Positions 1-4,454 of a stretch of 6,370 nucleotides of DNA are shown here, in pieces; the stretch's first letter is position 1, and the number at the start of each line of letters is the position of its first letter. The notes beneath the pieces were generated by a model. It did no database searches. It was not told the DNA's origin and was given only the letters and a program-made list of their open reading frames with translations. The stretch is from JBIOUF01 sp044866695 (GTDB lineage Bacteria; Actinomycetota; Actinomycetes; Propionibacteriales; Nocardioidaceae): the NCBI GenBank assembly GCA_044866695.1, contig JBIOUF010000245.1:1-6370 (forward strand), in the 5' to 3' direction. A program made the position numbers and the translations under genes.

Positions 1-2
1 CC

Positions 3-227
3 GACCCCGACCACGTCAAGGCGATCGACGCGTACTGGATCTCGGCCGCCGAGCACGGCATGAACGCCTCCACCTTCACCGCGCGCGTCGTGGCCTCGAC
101 GGGCGCCGACGTGGCCGCGGCGCTGTCCGCCGCCGTCGGCGCGCTGTCGGGTCCGCTGCACGGCGGCGCGCCGACCGAGCGGGCGGTCCGCCGCAGGACC
201 CTGGCCCGCGGGTCCTCGGCGCGGTAG
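3..227 (+). pseudogene. Citrate synthase fragment (central part only), broken at an inverted junction
   Basis: The frame starting at base 3 enters from the window edge and reads as the middle of a citrate synthase. It contains AEHGMNAST at about bases 51-77 and GPLHGGAP at about 150-173. These carry the conserved active-site-region histidines of the family. The match stops at the palindrome 164-173. After it the frame runs about 18 codons that are the antisense of the opposing citrate synthase gene and ends at TAG 225-227. The last third of the enzyme is therefore absent, including the later GHR motif and the catalytic acid region. Over 57 codons it differs from the - strand copy at about nine or ten residues, so it is a paralogue or a homologue from a relative, not the same gene. 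The 5' part lies outside the window. As drawn it cannot encode a working enzyme. An assembly chimera is possible. Confidence 0.75.
164..173. other. Palindromic inversion junction between two citrate synthase copies
   Basis: The bases CGGCGCGCCG are a perfect 10-bp palindrome. To the left, the + strand reads as citrate synthase up to the GGAP of GPLHGGAP. To the right, the - strand reads as citrate synthase down to the GAP of RSVGAP. Both genes encode Gly-Ala-Pro here with the same bases, so the join can be placed within these 10 bp and no closer. Because the motif is palindromic it acts as a direct repeat for two convergent genes. A single deletion between two copies would give this structure. 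Confidence 0.7.
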
Positions 228-967
228 ACGCGGTGCCCGAAGCCCATCAGGCGCTCCCCGGCGTCCAGCACCGACCGCACGTACGACGACGCGTCGCCGG
301 TGCGCTCGACCTCCTTGAGCATGTGCAGCACCCGGCTCGGCGCTCCGCCGTGCAGCGGCCCGCTCATCGCGCCGATCGCGGCGGACAGGGCGGCCCCGAC
401 GTCGGTCCCGGTGGAGGCGACGACCCGCGCCGCGAAGGTGGAGGCGTTCATGCCGTGCTCGGCGGCCGAGGTCCAGTAGGCGTCGACGGCCTTCACGTGC
501 TTGGGGTCGGGCTCGCCGCGCCAGCGGATCATGAACCGCTCCGTGATCGAGCCGCCCTTGTCCACCTCCGACTGCGGCACCATCGGCTGGCCGATCCCTC
601 GCGCGGCCTGGGCGACGTAGGACAGCACCATCACCGCCGCACGCGAGAGGTCGTCACGGGCCTGGACGTCGTCGATGTCGTAGAGCGCGCGCAGGCCCCA
701 CACCGGCGCCAGCATGGCGATGGCGGACTGCACGTCCACGCGGATGTCACCGGAGTGGACCGGGATCGGGAACGGCTCCGCCGGCGGCAGGCCGGGCAGG
801 TAGGCGCCGTCGACGAGCAGGCCCCAGACGTTCTCGAACGGCACCCGGCCGACCAGGTCCTCGATGTCGACGCCGCGGTAGCGCAGCGCCGACCCCTCCC
901 GGTCCGGCTCGGCGATCTCGGTCTCGAAGGCGACCACGCCCTCCAGGCCGGGCCTGATCTCGGTCAT
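164..967 (-). CDS. citA: Citrate synthase (citrate synthase 2 type), C-terminus lost at the junction
   Basis: Citrate synthase condenses oxaloacetate and acetyl-CoA into citrate at the entry to the TCA cycle, in the cytoplasm. The ATG at 967 is preceded by GGAG (973-976) with a 5-nt gap. The 268 codons that match the family include the N-terminal RYRGVDIEDL motif, AEHGMNAST with His171, GPLHGG with His206 and GFGHRVYR with His245. Family members are usually about 365-380 residues, so roughly 100 C-terminal residues are missing, including the region of the third catalytic residue (acidic). The match ends at RRTARSVGAP, on the palindrome 164-173. Beyond it the frame stays open to the window edge but only as antisense of the facing fragment. 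It is divergent from pdxH, 85 bp away. Methylcitrate synthase activity cannot be excluded. The symbol follows actinobacterial use and is tentative. It is probably non-functional if the junction is real. Confidence 0.85.
337..510 (-). repeat. Inverted, diverged partner of bases 1-174 (citrate synthase core)
   Basis: The reverse complement of this stretch aligns without gaps to bases 1-174. By hand count about 142 of 170 positions agree, near 83%. It encodes the same core as the left fragment (DAYW.SAAEHGMNAST to GPLHGGAP). Differences are scattered and many are at third codon positions, as expected of two long-separated functional genes. The two arms are separated by about 160 bp and point toward each other. 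Confidence 0.75.
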
Positions 968-1003
968 CGCCGCTCCGTTCGGTGGTGGGGGGGACCCGCG
1001 CTC

Positions 1004-1009
1004 ATTGTG
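1004..1009 (-). promoter_or_regulatory. Possible -10 element for the citrate synthase gene
   Basis: On the - strand this reads CACAAT, an AT-richer island in a very GC-rich spacer. It would place transcription start near 996, about 30 nt before the ATG at 967. No convincing -35 is seen 16-18 bp upstream. The call rests on one weak hexamer and position only. Confidence 0.2.
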
Positions 1010-1040
1010 CCGCAGGCCACCTCCGGCCCGGCGCGACCAG

Positions 1041-1053
1041 TAGGTTGGCGCCG
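1041..1053 (+). promoter_or_regulatory. Candidate -10 (TAGGTT) for leaderless pdxH
   Basis: TAGGTT at 1041-1046 fits the actinobacterial -10 pattern TANNNT. It lies 6 nt before the GTG start of pdxH at 1053, the distance expected if transcription starts at the first base of the start codon. There is no good Shine-Dalgarno sequence upstream of the GTG, which suits a leaderless message. The matching -35 region is weak. Confidence 0.4.
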
Positions 1054-1694
1054 TGGACGACCTGGCGGCACTGCGGCGAGAGTACGCCGGCCACGGGCTG
1101 TCCTCGGCCGACCTCACCCAGGAGCCCGTCCAGCTGCTCAGGCGCTGGGTCGCCGACGCCACGGCGGCGGGCCTGCACGAGCCCAACGCGATGGTGCTGT
1201 CGACCGCGGACGCGCACGGGCGTCCGTCCAGCCGGACGGTGCTGCTCAAGGGCCTGGACGAGCGCGGCCTGGTGTTCTACACCAACTACTCCTCCCGCAA
1301 GGCCGAGGACCTCGCCGCGCGGCCCCGCTGCGCGCTGCTGTTCCCCTGGCATCCCTTGCAGCGCCAGGTCCGGGTCGAGGGGACTGCAGCCAGGCTGACG
1401 GAGGAGGAGAGCGGGGCCTACTTCGCCAGCCGTCCGCGCCCGGCGCAGCTCGGCGCGTGGGCGTCCCCGCAGTCGCAGGTGGTCGCCGACCGGGGCGCGC
1501 TGGACCAGCGGTACGCCGAGGTCGCCGAGCGGTTCGCCGACGGCGACGTGCCGCTGCCACCGTTCTGGGGCGGCTACCGCGTGGCACCGGAGAGCGTGGA
1601 GTTCTGGCAGGGCCGGGAGGGCCGGATGCACGACCGGCTGCGCTACCGCCCCGGTCCCGGCCGCGGTTGGGTGGTCGAGCGGCTGGCGCCGTGA
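1053..1694 (+). CDS. pdxH: Pyridoxamine/pyridoxine 5'-phosphate oxidase
   Basis: This FMN enzyme oxidises pyridoxamine or pyridoxine 5'-phosphate to pyridoxal 5'-phosphate with oxygen, the last step of vitamin B6 cofactor synthesis and salvage. The 213 residues match the family length (E. coli 218). Visible motifs are RTVLLKG (61-67, FMN/PLP Lys66), FYTNYSSRKA (75-84), RQVRVEG (104-110), YFASRPRPAQLGAWAS (123-138, Tyr123 and Arg127) and the C-terminal signature VEFWQGREGRMHDR (182-195, Arg191 and His193). Numbering runs at a constant offset of 6 from the E. coli residues I recall as active-site positions. By that offset Ala131 stands where E. coli has Ser137, a phosphate-contact residue. The GTG start is chosen because the protein then begins at the usual distance before LTQEPVQLL, and because of the TAGGTT just upstream. 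It is convergent with the next gene, 7 bp apart. Confidence 0.95.
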   Translation: MDDLAALRREYAGHGLSSADLTQEPVQLLRRWVADATAAGLHEPNAMVLSTADAHGRPSSRTVLLKGLDERGLVFYTNYSSRKAEDLAARPRCALLFPWHPLQRQVRVEGTAARLTEEESGAYFASRPRPAQLGAWASPQSQVVADRGALDQRYAEVAERFADGDVPLPPFWGGYRVAPESVEFWQGREGRMHDRLRYRPGPGRGWVVERLAP

Positions 1695-1701
1695 CCGCAG
1701 G

Positions 1702-2556
1702 TCAGGTCCCGGCGTACCGCGCCCGCCTGCCGACCACCCGGAACCCCAGCGACCGGTAGAGCCGGCCCGCCGGGTTGTCCACGTTGACGGTCAGCCAGCA
1801 CCCGTCCGCACCCTCGGCCGCCAACGCCCCGAGCACGTGGGCGACCAGGTGCGCGCCGAGCCGGCGGCCCCGGTACGGCGGCACCACGCCGACCTGGTCG
1901 ATCCAGGTGCCGACCAGGTTGACGAACCCCACCGGCTGGTCGCCGTCGGTGGCCAGCAGCGACAGGTCCTGGCGGTAGTCGGGGGCCTCCAGGAGCTCCT
2001 CGAGCCACTCCGCGGCGATCGGCAGGGTGAAGCCGGGCCGGTCGGCGAAGGAGCGGACGTAGGCGTCGAACAGCAGCCCGTGGTCGGCGGTCTCGACCGG
2101 GGTGAGGGTCACCCCCTCGGGGGCCGGGACGTCGGGCACGGCGGTGAGGTCGTGGCGCATGACGTCCTCGGCGAAGACCGGCACGAGGCCGAAGCGCCGG
2201 TACAGCCGGTCGGCCTCCTCGGTCAGCGTCTCGGAGGCCGCGACCAGCGGCGCGTGCCCCGCCCGGTCGGCGGCCCACTCCAGCAGCCGCGTGCCCAGCC
2301 CCTCCCCGCGGCGCTCGGGGTGCACGAGCCCGGTCGTGGTCGCCGCCTCCTCGGCCAGCGACACCGCCGCCGCGGCCACCAGCCGGCCGGAGGCGTCGCG
2401 CGCCGCCAGGGACTCCCCGATCAGCAGCCGGCCGCGCAGCATCCGCTCGCCGGTGAACATCGGCATCCCGCCGTCGGCCTCCAGGCAGGCATGGGCCAGC
2501 GCGCGCAGGTCGTCGAAGGACTGGTCGTCCAGCGTGGTCCACACCAGGTCCGTCAT
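1702..2556 (-). CDS. Tandem GNAT-domain acetyltransferase, substrate unknown
   Basis: The 284-residue protein holds two GNAT (acetyl-CoA-dependent N-acetyltransferase) domains. The N-terminal one has VHPERRGEGLG (78-88), the acetyl-CoA pyrophosphate loop of motif A, and a degenerate RLYRRFGL (117-124). The C-terminal one has VPPYRGRRLG (225-234) and a good motif B, NPAGRLYRSLGFR (261-273). Both loops fit the R/Q-x-x-G-x-G/A pattern, the second ending RRLG. The protein is soluble, with no signal peptide or membrane segment. The ATG at 2556 is chosen because GAGGAG (2564-2569) lies 7 nt upstream. Frames starting farther out add a Pro/Arg-rich stretch unlike the domain. Two-domain layout recalls mycothiol synthase MshD, but the sequence does not resemble it. 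Substrate could be a small molecule, an antibiotic or a protein N-terminus. It is divergent from the ABC exporter operon, which may share control. Confidence 0.88.
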   Translation of the reverse strand: MTDLVWTTLDDQSFDDLRALAHACLEADGGMPMFTGERMLRGRLLIGESLAARDASGRLVAAAAVSLAEEAATTTGLVHPERRGEGLGTRLLEWAADRAGHAPLVAASETLTEEADRLYRRFGLVPVFAEDVMRHDLTAVPDVPAPEGVTLTPVETADHGLLFDAYVRSFADRPGFTLPIAAEWLEELLEAPDYRQDLSLLATDGDQPVGFVNLVGTWIDQVGVVPPYRGRRLGAHLVAHVLGALAAEGADGCWLTVNVDNPAGRLYRSLGFRVVGRRARYAGT

Positions 2557-2563
2557 GGCGGGG

Positions 2564-2569
2564 CTCCTC
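2564..2569 (-). promoter_or_regulatory. Ribosome binding site deciding the GNAT start
   Basis: On the - strand this reads GAGGAG, 7 nt before the ATG at 2556. It is the only strong Shine-Dalgarno match near any candidate start of this frame and rules against longer versions beginning at 2634 or beyond. Confidence 0.75.
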
Positions 2570-2584
2570 GGGCTCGGGCAGGGT

Positions 2585-2613
2585 CGTCGGCCCAGTCTCA
2601 CATCCGGCCGACG
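2585..2613. promoter_or_regulatory. Spaced inverted repeat in the divergent GNAT/ABC control region
   Basis: CGTCGGCC (2585-2592) and GGCCGACG (2606-2613) are perfect 8-bp inverted arms separated by 13 bp. Their centres are 21 bp apart, two helical turns, so a dimeric protein could meet both from one face. The site lies 29 bp upstream of the GNAT ATG and just before the candidate exporter promoter. It could instead form an RNA hairpin. The binding protein is unknown and no regulator gene is in the window. Confidence 0.4.
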
Positions 2614-2619
2614 GTTCCC

Positions 2620-2655
2620 TTGATGAGTGAGCACCTGCGCGACAGGGTGGTCCGC
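2620..2655 (+). promoter_or_regulatory. Candidate promoter for the ABC exporter operon
   Basis: TTGATG (2620-2625) and CAGGGT (2643-2648) are separated by 17 bp. They resemble the actinobacterial primary-sigma pattern TTGACN/TANNNT, with the -10 missing only its first T. Transcription would start near 2655, giving a leader of about 65 nt before the first ABC gene. The call is by eye in a GC-rich region, so chance matches are possible. Confidence 0.35.
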
Positions 2656-2721
2656 GTGGTCGAGCAGCTGCTCGACGGGGTACGGCGCACGCGGCGCTGC
2701 CGGGGCGAGGGGAGGGGCTGA
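2623..2721 (+). CDS. Possible 32-residue upstream peptide coupled to the ABC operon
   Basis: ATG at 2623 opens a 32-codon frame whose TGA (2719-2721) overlaps the ATG of the first ABC gene at 2721 (TGATG). That is a classic arrangement for translational coupling. The peptide has an acidic/basic helical first part (residues 2-20, SEHLRDRVVRVVEQLLDGV) and an Arg/Gly-rich tail. I recognise no family. Against it: no clear Shine-Dalgarno before 2623, the frame is already open far upstream as antisense of the GNAT gene, and the candidate promoter would start transcription downstream of this ATG. It may be a chance open frame. Confidence 0.22.
   Translation: MSEHLRDRVVRVVEQLLDGVRRTRRCRGEGRG
2659..2676. 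promoter_or_regulatory. 18-bp perfect palindrome, candidate operator of the ABC operon
   Basis: GTCGAGCAG followed by CTGCTCGAC is a perfect 18-bp palindrome with no spacer. It lies 44 bp before the first ABC start codon and just downstream of the start site predicted from the candidate promoter, where a repressor dimer would block transcription. If 2623-2721 is truly coding, the palindrome could be a by-product of the common codons for Val-Glu-Gln-Leu-Leu-Asp. Confidence 0.4.
2711..2715 (+). promoter_or_regulatory. Ribosome binding site of the first ABC gene
   Basis: GGAGG inside a longer purine tract lies 5 nt before the ATG at 2721. It fixes the start of the first exporter subunit. Confidence 0.75.
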
Positions 2722-4454
2722 TGCTGGTCCGGTTGCTGCGGGAGCGGCTGACGCCGTACCGCTCCCCGCTGCTGGCTGTCGTGGCGCTCCAGTTCGTGGG
2801 CACGATGGCCTCGCTGTTCCTGCCCAGCCTGAACGCCGACATCATCGACGACGGCGTGGCCAAGGGGGACACGGCGGTCATCATGCGCCTCGGTGGGGTG
2901 ATGCTGGGGGTGTCGCTGCTGCAGATCCTGTGCAGCGTCGGGGCGGTCTACCTGGGCGCGCGCACCGCGATGGGGTTCGGCCGCGACGTGCGCTCGGCGG
3001 TGTTCCACCGGGTGGGCGAGTACTCCACCCGCGAGCTCAACGTCTTCGGCGCGCCCTCGCTGATCACCAGGTCCACCAACGACGTGCAGCAGGTGCAGAT
3101 GCTGGTGCTGATGAGCTGCACCATGATGGTCGCCGCCCCGATCATGATGGTCGGCGGCGTGCTCATGGCGATGCGCGAGGACGTCGGCATGTCCTGGCTG
3201 CTCGGCGTCAGCGTGCTGGTGCTGTTCGCCGTGGTGGGCGTGGTGATCAGCCGGATGGTGCCCGGCTTCCGCCTGATGCAGGGCCGCATCGACTCGGTCA
3301 ACCGCATCCTGCGCGAGCAGATCACCGGCATCCGGGTGGTCCGCGCGTTCGTCCGCGAGCCCTACGAGACCCAGCGGTTCGAGCGGGCCAACGACGAGCT
3401 CACCGCGGTGGCGGTGACGACCGGCCGGTGGATGGCCTCGATGTTCCCGGCGGTGATGCTGGTCTTCAACCTGTCGACGGTCGCGGTGCTGTGGTTCGGC
3501 GGGCACCGGGTCGACGCCGGCGAGGTGCAGATCGGCGCCCTCACGGCGTTCATGAGCTACCTGATGCAGATCCTCATGTCGGTGATGATGGCGACGTTCA
3601 TGCTGGTGATGGTGCCTCGCGCCGCGGTCTGCGCCGACCGGATAACCGAGGTCCTCGACACCGAGCCGTCGGTCGCGCCGCCGGCCGACCCGGTCGCCGT
3701 ACCGGCTCCTCGCGGCGAGCTCGCCTTCGACTCGGTGGAGTTCAGCTACCCGGGCGCCGAGGCCCCGGTGCTCCGCGACCTGTCCTTCGCCGCCGGTCCC
3801 GGCCGCACCACCGCCGTGATCGGCTCCACCGGCGCTGGCAAGAGCACGCTGGTCAACCTGGTCCCGCGCCTGTACGACGCCACCGGCGGCGCGGTCCGGC
3901 TGGACGGCGTCGACGTGCGCCGCTGGGAGCCGGAGGCCCTGTGGGCGCAGATCGGCCTGGTGCCGCAGAAGGCGTTCCTGTTCACCGGCACGGTCGCCGA
4001 CAACCTGAGGTACGGCAAGCCGGACGCCACCGAGGCGGAGATGTGGCGGGCGCTGGAGATCGCCCAGGCGCGTGACTTCGTCGAGCGGATGCCCCAGGGC
4101 CTGGACAGCCCGGTCGCGCAGGGCGGCACCAACGTGTCCGGCGGACAGCGCCAGCGGCTGGCCATCGCCCGGGCGCTGGTGAAGCAGCCGCGGGTATACC
4201 TGTTCGACGACGCGTTCTCCGCGCTCGACGTCGCCACCGACGCGCGGCTGCGCCGGGCCCTGCGCCCGGTCACCGCGGACGCCACCGTGCTCGTGGTCGC
4301 CCAGCGGGTGTCGACCATCGTCGACGCCGACCAGATCATCGTGCTCGAGGACGGCATGGTCGTCGGCGTCGGCACCCACGACGCCCTGCTCGCCGGCTGC
4401 GAGACCTACCGCGAGATCGTCGCGTCCCAGCTCTCCGTGGAGGAGGCGGCGTGA
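2721..4454 (+). CDS. ABC exporter half-transporter, subunit with degenerate ATPase residues
   Basis: This 577-residue protein is a type I exporter half: a six-helix membrane domain followed by an ATPase domain. Likely membrane segments are near 16-36, 57-79, 128-149, 158-180, 240-262 and 275-298. ATPase motifs are Tyr343 (A-loop), Walker A GSTGAGKST (368-376), Q-loop Gln416, signature NVSGGQRQ (471-478), Walker B VYLFDD (492-497) and D-loop SALD (500-503). Two key residues are altered: Asp497 replaces the catalytic Glu and Gln528 (VVAQRVSTI) replaces the switch His. Its SGGQ signature is intact. In heterodimeric exporters such as TM287/288 this marks the subunit lending its signature to the partner's active site. 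The ATG has GGAGG 5 nt upstream. It overlaps the next gene by 4 bp, so the two are co-translated. Substrate is unknown; multidrug or lipid export is typical of the family. Confidence 0.95.
   Translation: MLVRLLRERLTPYRSPLLAVVALQFVGTMASLFLPSLNADIIDDGVAKGDTAVIMRLGGVMLGVSLLQILCSVGAVYLGARTAMGFGRDVRSAVFHRVGEYSTRELNVFGAPSLITRSTNDVQQVQMLVLMSCTMMVAAPIMMVGGVLMAMREDVGMSWLLGVSVLVLFAVVGVVISRMVPGFRLMQGRIDSVNRILREQITGIRVVRAFVREPYETQRFERANDELTAVAVTTGRWMASMFPAVMLVFNLSTVAVLWFGGHRVDAGEVQIGALTAFMSYLMQILMSVMMATFMLVMVPRAAVCADRITEVLDTEPSVAPPADPVAVPAPRGELAFDSVEFSYPGAEAPVLRDLSFAAGPGRTTAVIGSTGAGKSTLVNLVPRLYDATGGAVRLDGVDVRRWEPEALWAQIGLVPQKAFLFTGTVADNLRYGKPDATEAEMWRALEIAQARDFVERMPQGLDSPVAQGGTNVSGGQRQRLAIARALVKQPRVYLFDDAFSALDVATDARLRRALRPVTADATVLVVAQRVSTIVDADQIIVLEDGMVVGVGTHDALLAGCETYREIVASQLSVEEAA
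4439..4446 (+). promoter_or_regulatory. Ribosome binding site of the second ABC gene, inside the first
   Basis: GGAGGAGG within the last codons of the first subunit lies 4 nt before the GTG at 4451. That start codon is part of the GTGA overlap with the upstream stop (4452-4454). It supports GTG 4451 over the later in-frame ATG at 4550. Confidence 0.75.

Noticed and set aside
1..227. Fold-back of a single citrate synthase gene on itself
   Set aside because: The inverted arms differ at about one base in six, far beyond sequencing error, so two different gene copies are involved.
987..993. Run of seven G in the citA/pdxH spacer as a phase-variable tract
   Set aside because: Short, outside both promoter candidates' core spacing, and ordinary for a genome this GC-rich.
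1692..1704. TGACC-GCA-GGTCA dyad joining the two convergent stop codons as a bidirectional terminator
   Set aside because: Only 5 bp of stem and no T-run on either strand. It mostly reflects two facing TGA codons.
233..1759. 508-codon + strand open frame
   Set aside because: It is antisense to the citrate synthase gene and then out of frame across pdxH. The product is low-complexity Arg/Gly/Pro/Ala with no recognisable domain, typical of high-GC shadow frames.
1702..2556. Mycothiol synthase (MshD)
   Set aside because: Length and two-GNAT layout agree, but the motif context and the rest of the sequence do not resemble MshD as I know it.
2557..2634. Longer N-terminus for the GNAT protein from an ATG at 2634
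   Set aside because: It would add a Pro/Arg-rich 26-residue stretch without homology. The ATG at 2556 has GAGGAG at ideal spacing.
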